33,326 nucleotides of DNA from CAYFJO01 sp964343305 (lineage in GTDB: Bacteria; Planctomycetota; Planctomycetia; Pirellulales; Pirellulaceae): positions 1 through 33,326 of the forward strand of contig CAYFJO010000073.1 in NCBI GenBank assembly GCA_964343305.1, given 5' to 3'. The translations under genes were made by a program, and so were the position numbers. Numbering within the stretch: the stretch's first letter is position 1; each line of letters starts with the position of its first letter. Below the pieces are notes generated by a model. The model had not been told where the DNA came from and ran no database searches. It saw nothing but the letters and a program-made list of their open reading frames with translations. Of this stretch, positions 16,305 through 25,261 are shown in pieces.

Positions 16305-17510
16305 TCAGTCGAAGATCGGTGGTGCGCCCAATGCCACTCGGGGCTTGTGTTGGGAACGGCGCTGATCAGGCAAAAGACGTGCAATCTCCTTGGGCTTCAG
16401 TCTCTTTTTAGAGTAATCCACACACTCGGCTAAACGACCGTCGGCCGTCCACCAACTCCACTCTCCGCGGGGCGTCCCGGAAACAAATTCTCCCTGGCTT
16501 TTCTTTAGCCCATTGGGATGTCGCCAAGTCCACTCGCCGACCGCCTTTCCATAATGGTAGCTCCCGTCAATCGCCAACTCGCCCGAGGGATGCCACACGA
16601 TGAATTTTCCTGAAAGCTGGCCCATCTCGTAATCGACTTGTTGCTTGATCTCGCCATTGGAGTGCCACGAGATCCATTTGCCGTGTCGAACACCCTCGCC
16701 CTGGCTCACATAAGCCGCGGGCAACGCGTTCCACCAGTTGTCTGGCGTTTTCATGATGAGTTGCGGCTGTAGGAATTGACCTTTTGCAAGCACCTTGTCC
16801 GTGTCCTTATCGGTGATCAATCTAGTCTCCAGTTGTCGGCTCTGCGTGAACTGATCATCTCGCGTCAGCATTCCATTTAACCCCCATTCTCGATAGGGTC
16901 CTTCGAGCTGTCCGGCCACAAACGTGATTTGTCGTCGCTTCATCCCTTCCTTGTAATACCAGATCGACGGGCCGTCACGCTGGCCATCGACAAACTTCCA
17001 GCGGCAAACAATGTGCTGGTCGGCATCCACAAAGATCCACTCACCATGCAGGTTTCCGTTCTTGAAGGTTGCTTGGGAAGTGAACGGGGTTTGAAAAGCT
17101 CGAAAGGCAGGCGTATCGAAAAGCGGCGATTCGCAGCGTTGATACAAACGCGCCCACTCACCGCGCTTTTTGCCAAATTGAAACTCACCTTGTGCAATCA
17201 CGTTTCCTTGCGGATCCCAATACTTCCATTCACCATGATTAACGTAGTTTCCAACGGCATCCTGCGTCACTTGTCGCATCACTCTTGGCGCACCATTGGG
17301 GTGACGTTCGTAAACCGTGTTCTTATCGGAACTGACTTCGGTTGGCTTGGCGTCTTCTGCCACGGAAATAGTACGAGGTGTCCGCGATGGCGGATCAAGC
17401 AACGGCTTCGTTGATCGATTCGCGCCCCGTTCTGCCGCCGTCGCCACGCACATTGTCACCATGATGGTTGTAATGAAAGCTGCCGCCCCGGTAGTAAGTT
17501 TGGCATCCAT
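16305..17510 (-). CDS. Exported MORN-type repeat protein
   Basis: 401 residues from the ATG at 17510, which has GAAGGA 8 nt upstream and places a signal peptide (1-27, ending VATAA) at the N-terminus. The mature protein carries at least seven MORN_2-like units of the kind NGxxxxxxxYxxGxxxGxWxxW, such as HGEWKYWDPQGN, RHGKWISWHSNGE and VGEWTWRHPNG. These overlap with the family often labelled YwqK antitoxin-like, but a toxin partner is not seen, so that label should not be taken as function. Predicted periplasmic or surface-located beta-structure. Role unknown. Confidence 0.85.
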   Translation of the reverse strand: MDAKLTTGAAAFITTIMVTMCVATAAERGANRSTKPLLDPPSRTPRTISVAEDAKPTEVSSDKNTVYERHPNGAPRVMRQVTQDAVGNYVNHGEWKYWDPQGNVIAQGEFQFGKKRGEWARLYQRCESPLFDTPAFRAFQTPFTSQATFKNGNLHGEWIFVDADQHIVCRWKFVDGQRDGPSIWYYKEGMKRRQITFVAGQLEGPYREWGLNGMLTRDDQFTQSRQLETRLITDKDTDKVLAKGQFLQPQLIMKTPDNWWNALPAAYVSQGEGVRHGKWISWHSNGEIKQQVDYEMGQLSGKFIVWHPSGELAIDGSYHYGKAVGEWTWRHPNGLKKSQGEFVSGTPRGEWSWWTADGRLAECVDYSKKRLKPKEIARLLPDQRRSQHKPRVALGAPPIFD

Positions 17511-17887
17511 TTTGTGGTCCTTCACAAAGGGCTCGAAGCGAAAAGCACGGGCAGTCTTACTTTTCCAAACTAAAAATGTTGGGATTGGTATGTCTCTGTT
17601 ACAAATAATTCGACCGGCCAACGCAGAAGATCGAGAACGTTGCGTGGAAGCCAGATTTCCGGTCGATTCCCTAGAAGTCCAACAGTTGGTATGACGTCTT
17701 CGACCGTTATAACCGGGACCCCCGCGGTTGGTCCATCGCGCGTTTGTAAACGTAATACGTCTCGCAAGTTATGCGCAACGGTGGTTTCTTGAACACTCAA
17801 AACAGTCAGGTCAGTCCCTAAGCCAACAATCCCTCAAATGGGCCACCACCAGCTTCGGCGTTGAGCGGGTTGGCAGAGATCCATTCT
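17511..17887. other. 377-bp interval without a convincing gene
   Basis: Between the MORN protein start and the sulfatase stop. A 76-codon minus-strand frame (17570-17800, TTG start) is the only sizeable opening; it has no Shine-Dalgarno sequence and no recognisable motif. No inverted repeat or strong promoter was found. Confidence 0.5.
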
Positions 17888-19420
17888 TTACTTGTAGTCG
17901 GCACCCGCGAGGCTCTTGAGGACCGACTGCTGCCAGGTCCGGAGTTGCTGCTCGAGCAATTCTGTGACCTCAACCTCCCGATCGACGAGGTTGTTCGTTT
18001 CAGCCCGATCGTTGCGGATGTCAAACAGTTCTCGTGTCGATTTGCTTCCACCGTCGATGACGAGCTTGTAACGGTTGTGCAATGCGACCCGTGGACCTTC
18101 GAAGTCATGCTCGCTGAATTCGTGATGATGGACATTGCGGAAGTTGCGCGTGAATCGACCATCCATCATTTTGACCAAAGGAGTTGTCCCTTCCTGGAGT
18201 TTTGCATCAATGTAGGGACGCGGCTGTCGTTTCATTAATTGGCTGGCATTGTAACTCCAAAAAAAGATCGGGCTCGGTCTGTGCGACATCTTGTCGTCGA
18301 TGAGAGTTTTCAGGCTGATGCCATCAAGCGGGCGACTGGGAACGGCTTGGCCGACCAATTCGCAGACTGTGGGAAGCATGTCACTGGTGACCGTATTGAT
18401 CTGAGATACGCGAGGGTTGGAGATCCGCGCCGGCCACTCAATGATGCCTGGCACTCGAATACCCCCGTCATACATCAAGCCTTTTTTGCCGCGCAGTGGC
18501 GTCGTGATGCTTCCGCCGCTTGGCGTGCCGTTGTCGCCACAGTACCAGAGAAGCGTGTTCGCACGAAGCTCCTTCTCTCTCAGCCAATCGCGCAACTGGC
18601 CAATCGCACGGTCCATCGCGGTGATTTCCGCGTACCGCTCCTGCAACACCTTGTCGAGCGGCCGTTTGGTAGGCTTGCCGGTTTCGTTGGACGTCAGGCG
18701 GACAGATTGCTCTCGATACTCTTCCGGCAGATCGTCGTACAGCGCCAGGTCTTTTTCCAACCCGCTATACGGCTCATGGGGCGAGCCAAACCAAACAACG
18801 GCGAAGAATGGTTTCTCGCTCTTCTTCGCCTTGGCAATGAAGCGAATCGTCTCGTTGATGAGTATCTCGGAACTCTCTCCCTGGAATTGTTCCGGCGGCC
18901 CGCCATTGCGTGAGAGGTGCGGATTCAGTTCAAAGAAATTGTCATGCGAGAGCCACTCATCAAACCCCATCGCTCCTGGATTGGTCGGTGACTTGGCTTT
19001 CACCGGTCCCAGATGCCACTTGCCAAAATGCCCACACGTGTAACCGGCTTTGCCCAGAATCTGTGCGATACTAATTTCTTCTGGCCGGATGGACCAATTG
19101 GGAGCAAAGGTCCCGTACCGATTCGGATGGCGACCCGTGATCACGCTGCCCCGCGTCGGCGAGCAAGAAGGATGCGCCGAGAAAAAACGGTCCAGGCGAA
19201 GTCCGGAAGCTGCCATCTCATCAAGTACCGGCGTCCGCAAATGCGGGTGATCATTGTAACCTGTCTCATCCCAACCGTGGTCGTCGCCCATGAGAAGAAT
19301 GATGTTGGGCTGCTGTTTGGCAATCGCCATTCCATGGATGGCGACAATTCCGACCAAGTACGTTACGAAGCTTGTTCGTTTCACAAAATCACACATTGAC
19401 GATCCCAATTCGTTGATCAT
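17888..19420 (-). CDS. Sulfatase (alkaline-phosphatase superfamily, Cys-type)
   Basis: 510 residues with an N-terminal signal-like segment. Metal ligands D46/D47 lie in LLMGDDHG. The sulfatase signature CSPTR (C86-R90, followed by GSVITGRHPNRYG) carries the cysteine that is converted to formylglycine. Further conserved pieces are GKWHLG (133-138 region) and CGDNGTPSG. The second gene of a two-gene operon: its ATG overlaps the TGA of the upstream hydrolase (ATGA, 19420-19417). Substrate unknown; arylsulfatase A-like, exported. Start at M1 gives the overlap and is preferred; M9 is an alternative. No sulfatase-maturing enzyme lies in the window. Confidence 0.92.
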   Translation of the reverse strand: MINELGSSMCDFVKRTSFVTYLVGIVAIHGMAIAKQQPNIILLMGDDHGWDETGYNDHPHLRTPVLDEMAASGLRLDRFFSAHPSCSPTRGSVITGRHPNRYGTFAPNWSIRPEEISIAQILGKAGYTCGHFGKWHLGPVKAKSPTNPGAMGFDEWLSHDNFFELNPHLSRNGGPPEQFQGESSEILINETIRFIAKAKKSEKPFFAVVWFGSPHEPYSGLEKDLALYDDLPEEYREQSVRLTSNETGKPTKRPLDKVLQERYAEITAMDRAIGQLRDWLREKELRANTLLWYCGDNGTPSGGSITTPLRGKKGLMYDGGIRVPGIIEWPARISNPRVSQINTVTSDMLPTVCELVGQAVPSRPLDGISLKTLIDDKMSHRPSPIFFWSYNASQLMKRQPRPYIDAKLQEGTTPLVKMMDGRFTRNFRNVHHHEFSEHDFEGPRVALHNRYKLVIDGGSKSTRELFDIRNDRAETNNLVDREVEVTELLEQQLRTWQQSVLKSLAGADYK

Positions 19421-20643
19421 TTTGGTATTTGCTTGGGTAATGGCACGATGACCTCGCTGCTGGCGAGTGCCTTGCGCTGGTCAGTCACATCAATGTACCA
19501 AACTGTTGCGTTGGCCGGTGGGGCGTCGCCATGAATCTTTTTGCCATCGATCGTGAGTGGGACCGAAACCCACAGTCGCGTCTTGTTCTCAGGATGTGGT
19601 CCGATCGTGTAATGAAGTTGTGCCGAAAGTAATTTTGTCTCGGTCTTTACACTGGAGGTTAATCGACCGTCTTTGATTTCGGGCTTGGCAACGACAGGCA
19701 TTGGTGTGCTGCCCTTGATGTATTGATCGATGAATAAGAAGAACTCCGGGAAATTAAAGATGTGTCCGTGGCGCATGCGGAGTTGAATGCTGTAATTCTT
19801 TTCACCACGTACGAGAGCACATGTTTTAGCATAGCTATCCATTGGATAGGCGAAGTCGTTCGTCCCGTTGAGAAACATGACAGGCATCGTCGCGGATCCG
19901 ATGTACTGGGACGGGTCCCAAAGGGTGTGCCACTTCGCGACTTGTTCAGGTTTCATCTTGTCAAACTGCGACGCGACCCAGGCACTGTTGTCCCGCAGAA
20001 ATCCACAGCCGTAAACCGGCATCGCAACTTTGAATCGCTGGTCCACACCCGCCACGATGCAAGTCAGATAGCCACCCCAACTGATACCGGTCAACGCCGT
20101 ACGTTCATCGTCGACATCATCGAGACTCAGCAAGAGAGAATGCGCCAGAATCACGTTCGCCACCGCGTGGTAGGACCATTGGTCTCTGATCGGTCCATCG
20201 ATCGCACCAAACTTGTCGGCAGCCGATTGATCCGGGCCACCGTCTTCCAGACGCTTGCGGCCTTCGCCGCGCCCGGCAAGATCCATTGCAATGGCGGCGT
20301 ACCCTCGTCGTGCCCAGACCTCCGCCCATTTGGAAAACGCAGCTCCGCCACCGCCATGCACCAGTACGATGCCTGGAGACCTTTTCCCACCAGTCTTCTC
20401 ACCCAGCGTTACGGGCGACGCGTAATACGCGAACACGCTCGTAGGTATTCCTTTGTATGGTTCTCCGCCATAGGTCAGCGCATGCACACTTCCTTCTTGG
20501 TGAAGCCACTCGAATTTGGGTGCGTTGCTAAGTTCCTCGACATTCCACGGCGTCGTCTGGGGAAGTGGCGGGGGCTCAGTGCATAAGCCGAATTCAACGC
20601 GTGCAAAACTTGCGATAAGAAAGAGAAAGCACAGTTTTCGCAT
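19417..20643 (-). CDS. Secreted alpha/beta hydrolase, acetyl xylan esterase / dienelactone hydrolase-like
   Basis: 408 residues with an N-terminal signal peptide (about 1-20). VLVHGGGG (94-100 region) is the oxyanion segment, GISWGGYL gives nucleophile S188, NGTNDFAYP gives D263 and MRHGH gives H292 or H294, so the catalytic triad looks intact. A beta-rich C-terminal extension (about 310-408) follows. Stop overlaps the ATG of the sulfatase. AGGA lies a few bases upstream of the ATG. A carbohydrate-ester or dipeptidyl-type hydrolase activity is possible; the pairing with a sulfatase suggests de-esterification and desulfation of the same carbohydrate, as inference. Confidence 0.85.
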   Translation of the reverse strand: MRKLCFLFLIASFARVEFGLCTEPPPLPQTTPWNVEELSNAPKFEWLHQEGSVHALTYGGEPYKGIPTSVFAYYASPVTLGEKTGGKRSPGIVLVHGGGGAAFSKWAEVWARRGYAAIAMDLAGRGEGRKRLEDGGPDQSAADKFGAIDGPIRDQWSYHAVANVILAHSLLLSLDDVDDERTALTGISWGGYLTCIVAGVDQRFKVAMPVYGCGFLRDNSAWVASQFDKMKPEQVAKWHTLWDPSQYIGSATMPVMFLNGTNDFAYPMDSYAKTCALVRGEKNYSIQLRMRHGHIFNFPEFFLFIDQYIKGSTPMPVVAKPEIKDGRLTSSVKTETKLLSAQLHYTIGPHPENKTRLWVSVPLTIDGKKIHGDAPPANATVWYIDVTDQRKALASSEVIVPLPKQIPK

Positions 20644-20715
20644 CGCCGTTCCTGTTACGGTTGAGGTGGAATCGTCTCGCGGCGGACTCCTGGGCCGCCC
20701 AACGCCGTGCGATCG

Positions 20716-22980
20716 TTACCGCTCTGACAGCGCCTTCCACAGCCTCGGAGGTGAAATGGGGAGTTCCCGCGCCCTAACACCTGTCGCCCGATGGATTGCC
20801 ATTGCAAGCGCTGCTGGTGGCGGAACGATGGGGACTTCGCCGACGCCCCGCACACCGTAGGGATGATCGGGGTTCACAACTTCGATGATGATGGTGTCGA
20901 TCATGGGCACGTCCAGTGACGTCGGCATGCGGTAGTCGAGGAAGCTGGCATTTTTCATTTCGCCTTGGTCGTCGAAGAAATACTCTTCATTCAGTGTCCA
21001 GCCGATGCCTTGGACCGCGCCGCCTTGCATTTGGCCTTCGACGTAGCTCGGATGAATTGCCTTGCCGGCGTCTTGGATGACAGTGTATCGCAGAATCGTA
21101 ACTTTACCGGTTTCAAGGTCGACTTCGACATCGGCGATGTGAGTGCCAAAGCTGTCTGTTGAACAGTCAGGCGAAACCGACGCACGGCCGATGATGCCCT
21201 CACCGGTGGGGAGCATTTTGCCAGCCAACTCTTTGAACGACAGCGAGTCGCCGTTGTGGCTGTATGTGCCGCCGGCCACTTGGACGGCCGACTCGTCACA
21301 CTCCCAGACCTTGGCGGCGAGCAACTTCATTTGTCGCTCGATGTCCTGGGCAGCATTGTATGCGGCGAGGCCAGTGGCGAAGGTAACTCGACTGCCGCCC
21401 GTGACGTCACAGTAACCGGCCGTGTCCGTATCGGCAACTTGCGGGTTGACTTCTTCGGCGGTGATTCCGAGCGCCTCGGCCAGTTGCATCGCGATCGCTG
21501 CTCGCGAGCCGCCGATGTCGGTCGAGCCTTCGATCAGCGTGACAGTCCCGTCGGCATTGACGTTGGCTGTGACGCTGGACTTGAGCCCGCAGTTGAACCA
21601 GAATCCGCAGCCAATCCCGCGACCTCGGTTGGGACCTTCCAGCGGCGTGTTCCAATGCTCGCTCGCTTTGGCCGCTTCGAGAGTCTCCACCAGTCCGACT
21701 CGACCATAGGCCGGACCATCGACACGGCGCGTGCCTTCTTTGGCGGCATTCAGCAGCCGAAATTCGATCGGGTCGATGCCAAGTTCGCAAGCGATTTCGT
21801 CGACCACACCTTCGGCCGCAAACGCGACATGTGTCGAGCCCGGTGCGCGATAAGCCTGCGTCTTGGGTTTGTTGACGCAGACGTTATAGCCGTCGACTTT
21901 GGCGTTGGGGATGTCGTAGCAACTAAACACGCACATGCATCCCGGCCCAATTGGTCCACCGGGATAGGCTCCGGCATCGAACGCGATCCATGCTTCGCCG
22001 GCAACCAGCTTGCCGTCCTTGGTGGCGCCCAGCTTGACTCTTGTGTACGAACCAGGTGTGGGGCCAGTGCCTTCGAACACTTCGTTGCGTTGCATGACGA
22101 TTTTGACCGGACGGCCACATTTGCGACTCAACGCCGCGGCGACTGGTTGTAAATAGACGGCAATTTTGCCGCCGAAACCGCCGCCAATTTCGCAGGGCAC
22201 AACGGTCACACTCGACAACGGAATTTGCAGCAACTCGGCCGTCTGCTGGCGGCAGGTGAACGAACCCTGCGTGGCGGTCCAAATCTTCAGTCGACCATCT
22301 TCGTTCCAATTGGCGACGGCAACGTGCGGTTCGATATAGCCCTGATGGACACTGGCTGTTTTGAACTCTCGTTCAATCACGACGTCCGCTTCGGCGAAGC
22401 CTTTTTCGATGTCGCCCTTTTCGAATTGCAGATGTTTCTCTGTGTTGCTGGGTTTCTCCGACAGCTTGCCCAGCGAATCGGTGTAGACATTGTCGTGCAA
22501 CAACGGCGCGTCGTCTTTCATCGCGTCGAGGACCCACATCACGGCTTCAAGCGGTTCATATTCGACTTCGATCAACTTGGCGGCTTCTTCCGCCGTGTGA
22601 ACGTCACGGGCGGCGACGGCGGCGACGGAGTGGCCTTTGTAAAGGACTTTGCCGCGAGCCATCACGTTTGCTCCGAGGTGGCTCAAGTTGACGGCCCCTT
22701 CGCCGAGGTTGGCGATTTTGTCTTCGGGATCGGGAAAGTCGGCCGAAGTGATGACCGCATAGACGCCGGGGTGTTGTTCGGCCTTCGACGTGTCAATCGA
22801 TTTGATGTTGGCGTGGGCGTGCGGGCTGCGGACGATCTTAGCGTGAGCCATGCCGGGCAGTTGCATGTCGGCGGTGAAAATCGCCTTGCCGGTGACTTTG
22901 TCAGCTCCGTCGTGACGGATCGGACGTGTGCCGACGACTTTGTAACTCTCGTCGTTGTTGGACAGGACAATGTTGGTCAT
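20716..22980 (-). CDS. Molybdenum hydroxylase, molybdopterin-binding large subunit (xanthine dehydrogenase family)
   Basis: 754 residues from the ATG at 22980; a longer open frame to 23277 is the shadow of the 2Fe-2S gene. An aldehyde oxidase/xanthine dehydrogenase a/b hammerhead domain comes first (about 25-145), then the Mo-binding domain: GGGFGGK (266-272), QAYRAPGS (R378) and RGVGEVP with the catalytic glutamate E715. QGYIEPH (213-219) is also typical. The ATG overlaps the TGA of the 2Fe-2S subunit (ATGA). The enzyme hydroxylates a heterocycle, aldehyde or similar substrate with water; the motifs do not give which. No selenocysteine codon is seen in it. No signal peptide, so probably cytoplasmic. 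Confidence 0.93.
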   Translation of the reverse strand: MTNIVLSNNDESYKVVGTRPIRHDGADKVTGKAIFTADMQLPGMAHAKIVRSPHAHANIKSIDTSKAEQHPGVYAVITSADFPDPEDKIANLGEGAVNLSHLGANVMARGKVLYKGHSVAAVAARDVHTAEEAAKLIEVEYEPLEAVMWVLDAMKDDAPLLHDNVYTDSLGKLSEKPSNTEKHLQFEKGDIEKGFAEADVVIEREFKTASVHQGYIEPHVAVANWNEDGRLKIWTATQGSFTCRQQTAELLQIPLSSVTVVPCEIGGGFGGKIAVYLQPVAAALSRKCGRPVKIVMQRNEVFEGTGPTPGSYTRVKLGATKDGKLVAGEAWIAFDAGAYPGGPIGPGCMCVFSCYDIPNAKVDGYNVCVNKPKTQAYRAPGSTHVAFAAEGVVDEIACELGIDPIEFRLLNAAKEGTRRVDGPAYGRVGLVETLEAAKASEHWNTPLEGPNRGRGIGCGFWFNCGLKSSVTANVNADGTVTLIEGSTDIGGSRAAIAMQLAEALGITAEEVNPQVADTDTAGYCDVTGGSRVTFATGLAAYNAAQDIERQMKLLAAKVWECDESAVQVAGGTYSHNGDSLSFKELAGKMLPTGEGIIGRASVSPDCSTDSFGTHIADVEVDLETGKVTILRYTVIQDAGKAIHPSYVEGQMQGGAVQGIGWTLNEEYFFDDQGEMKNASFLDYRMPTSLDVPMIDTIIIEVVNPDHPYGVRGVGEVPIVPPPAALAMAIHRATGVRARELPISPPRLWKALSER

Positions 22981-23462
22981 CCGTTGGACTCCTGCAACTC
23001 TTTGGCGGCGGCTTGAACGGACCGTACGATTTTGTCGTAGCCGGTGCAGCGGCATAAATTGCCCGCAAGATTTAAGCGAATTTCTTCCTCGGTGGCGGTG
23101 GGATTTTTGTCCAGCAGCGCCTTGGCGGCCACAATGAATCCAGGTGTGCAAACGCCACACTGCAAGGCCGCACCTTCGAGGAAACACTGTTGAACAGCAT
23201 GCATATGGCCTTGTTCGACAATGCCCTCGACCGTGGTGATTTCCGCGCCCTCGGCTTCGACCGCGAGCACCAGGCAACTATCGACCGGTCGCCCATTCAA
23301 CATGACCGTGCATGCTCCACAGTTGCCGTTGTTGCAGCCCTCCTTGGCTCCGGTCAGTCGCAAGTTATCGCGGAGAACTTCCAGCAGGCTGTGGCGCGGT
23401 TCGCAGAGCAGTTCAGTTTGCTCGCCGTTGATCGTACATGTGATGTGTTGTCTTTTAGTCAT
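22977..23462 (-). CDS. Molybdenum hydroxylase, 2Fe-2S subunit
   Basis: 161 residues, normal for the family. Both clusters are complete: the plant-type ferredoxin site C43, C48, C51, C63 (EGCNNGNCGACT) and the C-terminal site C102, C105, C137, C139 (QCGVCTPG and NLCRCTGY). It passes electrons from the molybdenum site to the FAD subunit. Its start overlaps the FAD-subunit stop by 8 nt and its stop overlaps the large-subunit start, so all three are one operon transcribed FAD, FeS, Mo. Confidence 0.95.
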   Translation of the reverse strand: MTKRQHITCTINGEQTELLCEPRHSLLEVLRDNLRLTGAKEGCNNGNCGACTVMLNGRPVDSCLVLAVEAEGAEITTVEGIVEQGHMHAVQQCFLEGAALQCGVCTPGFIVAAKALLDKNPTATEEEIRLNLAGNLCRCTGYDKIVRSVQAAAKELQESNG

Positions 23463-24408
23463 TTGTCACTGGTCGCTTGTCATTTGCCCGCTGTGCCGCG
23501 CGAGCCAGAGTGCGTTTTGTTAGGACACCGACTAGATGCGTACGGTATTCAATCGTGCCGCGCATGTCATCAATGGGGGACGCTACCTTCTTTGCTAGTT
23601 CGCCGGCTTCCGCGAGAATATCGTCGGTCGGTTCCTTGCCAACGAGAAAGTCGCTCGCCTCTTTGGCAAATTGTGTTGTTGCGGCGACCGCGGCGAGCGC
23701 GATACGGGCGTACTTGATTTGGTTTGCGCCTTCTTCAAGCAGCAGCCAACTGCCGGCTCCGGCAACGGTGATGTCCATTTCATTTCTGGGAGTGAAACGT
23801 TCGTAGGCCGAACTCGCTCTGATGGCCGGCGGCGGGAGTGTCAGTGCGACGAGCAGCTCGCCGGGAGCCAGAACGTTTTTTCCCGGCGCGATGCAAAACT
23901 CTTGGATCGGCACTGTTCGTCTTCCGCCCGGACCGGCGATGTGAGCGACCGCTGTGTGGACGATCAGCGAAGGAATGCAATCGGCCGCGGGCGACGAATT
24001 GCAAAGGTTTCCTCCGACACTGGCACGACTTTGGATTTGCCAGCCGCCGATAATTCGAGTTGAATCGCAAAGTGCCGGATAGGCTTTCTGCAACTCGGCG
24101 TTTTCGTAAACCTGGTAGCAGGGCACGCTCGCGCCTAGCCGCAGACCAGTTGTGGGCGAGAAGTCGAGCTGCATTAATTCGGGGATCTTTTTGGCATCCA
24201 CGACCATGTCGGCGCTACGCAGACCCTCGCGAAGCTGAACAATGATGTCGGTTCCGCCAGCGAGGACTTTGGCCCGATCGCCATATTGGGCCAACAGTTG
24301 AACGGCGTCGTCGATGGTCGTTGGTGCCGCGTATTGAAAATCGTTCAAGGTGGGAAACTCACTTAGAGCAATGAGGAAGGTAGTAATGTAGAACGTTTTA
24401 CGGGCCAT
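23455..24408 (-). CDS. Molybdenum hydroxylase, FAD-binding subunit
   Basis: 317 residues. FAD-binding motifs are present: AGGTDIIV (50-57) and SVGGNLCNSSPAADC (130-144). CO-dehydrogenase flavoprotein C-terminal domain follows. It is the first gene of the operon. The ATG at 24408 lacks a clear Shine-Dalgarno sequence, and the first 20 residues (TFYITTFLIALSEFP) look unlike the family; a later start near LNDFQYAAPTT (about 24350) is possible. The divergent TauE-like gene starts 39 bp away, so promoters overlap. Confidence 0.9.
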   Translation of the reverse strand: MARKTFYITTFLIALSEFPTLNDFQYAAPTTIDDAVQLLAQYGDRAKVLAGGTDIIVQLREGLRSADMVVDAKKIPELMQLDFSPTTGLRLGASVPCYQVYENAELQKAYPALCDSTRIIGGWQIQSRASVGGNLCNSSPAADCIPSLIVHTAVAHIAGPGGRRTVPIQEFCIAPGKNVLAPGELLVALTLPPPAIRASSAYERFTPRNEMDITVAGAGSWLLLEEGANQIKYARIALAAVAATTQFAKEASDFLVGKEPTDDILAEAGELAKKVASPIDDMRGTIEYRTHLVGVLTKRTLARAAQRANDKRPVTND

Positions 24409-24446
24409 TAGGTTAGGATGTCAAGTAGCGGCAGATTTGGAGTTTT

Positions 24447-25196
24447 ATGAACACATCGATTTTGATTGCACTGCTGTTGATTTTGTTCTTCAGCACGCTG
24501 GTGCGGTCGACGTTTGGATTTGGCGACGCACTGGTGGCGATGCCGCTGCTGGTGCTGGTTGTCGAACTGAATTTGGCTCGCGCAATCGTAGCGTTGGTGT
24601 CGATCACGGTCGCCCTGGTTGTTTTGCTGCGCGATTGGAGAAAAGTGCGGGGCAGCGGCGTTTGGCATTTGGTTGTGTCCGCGCTGATCGGGATCCCGAT
24701 TGGAGTCTACGGCGTTGCGAGCTTTGACAAACGGATCGTGAAACTGCTCTTAGGGGTCATAATCACCGGCTATAGTACCTTTTGCCTGCTGCGTCCACGA
24801 TTGCCCGTACTGAAAAGCGAGAGACTGGCTTGGGCGTTTGGATTCGTCTCCGGAGTTTTGGGCGGCGCTTACAACACGGCCGGACCACCGCTAGTCATCT
24901 ACGGCACGGCGCGACGCTGGAACGCCCAGGACTTTCGCGCGACGTTGCAAGGCGCCTTTCTGCCAATTTCGTTGTGCATCATTTTCTGGCACGCACAAGC
25001 AGACCTGGTGACAAACGCAGCGCTTTACTGTTTTTTTCTGAGCTTGCCCCTCGTGTTGATCGCGGTGATGGTGGGACGTTGGTTAAACCGGCGAATTCAA
25101 GGTGAACGATTTGCGAGGTACGTTCACGGCTTGCTGATCATGATCGGCGTGGCGCTGCTGGTGCGGTCAATTCATGAACTTGCCATTACGCCGTGA
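24447..25196 (+). CDS. TauE/SafE family permease
   Basis: 249 residues with about seven to eight hydrophobic segments. The paired signature glycine-rich motifs of the family are visible: STFGFGDALVAMP (21-33) and GVLGGAYNTAGPP (about 136-148), one in each half. Family members export or import sulfite, sulfoacetate or other small organic anions. GGAG-like GGAG lies 6 nt before the ATG. Divergent from the molybdenum hydroxylase operon, with which it might share substrate; a link to sulfur released by the sulfatases is equally possible. Neither is proven. Confidence 0.88.
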   Translation: MNTSILIALLLILFFSTLVRSTFGFGDALVAMPLLVLVVELNLARAIVALVSITVALVVLLRDWRKVRGSGVWHLVVSALIGIPIGVYGVASFDKRIVKLLLGVIITGYSTFCLLRPRLPVLKSERLAWAFGFVSGVLGGAYNTAGPPLVIYGTARRWNAQDFRATLQGAFLPISLCIIFWHAQADLVTNAALYCFFLSLPLVLIAVMVGRWLNRRIQGERFARYVHGLLIMIGVALLVRSIHELAITP

Positions 25197-25261
25197 GTGA
25201 GAACGACTTGTGGCAGCTTTCTTATGCATCCTCGCCGCGATTACCTTGGCAGGCCGTGACG

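Noticed and set aside
16305..17510. Antitoxin (YwqK) role of the MORN-type protein
   Set aside because: The label comes only from MORN-like repeats; a signal peptide and absence of a toxin partner argue against a toxin-antitoxin system.
17570..17800. 76-codon minus-strand frame with TTG start in the gap before the sulfatase
   Set aside because: No Shine-Dalgarno sequence, no recognisable motif or signal, and of a length expected by chance.
20716..22980. Selenium-dependent molybdenum hydroxylase
   Set aside because: No in-frame TGA, and no selenium-insertion accessory genes in the window; nothing in the sequence supports labile selenium.
22981..23277. N-terminal extension of the molybdenum large subunit to 23277
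   Set aside because: This stretch is the 2Fe-2S subunit gene read in another frame; its translation is Arg-rich and unlike the family.
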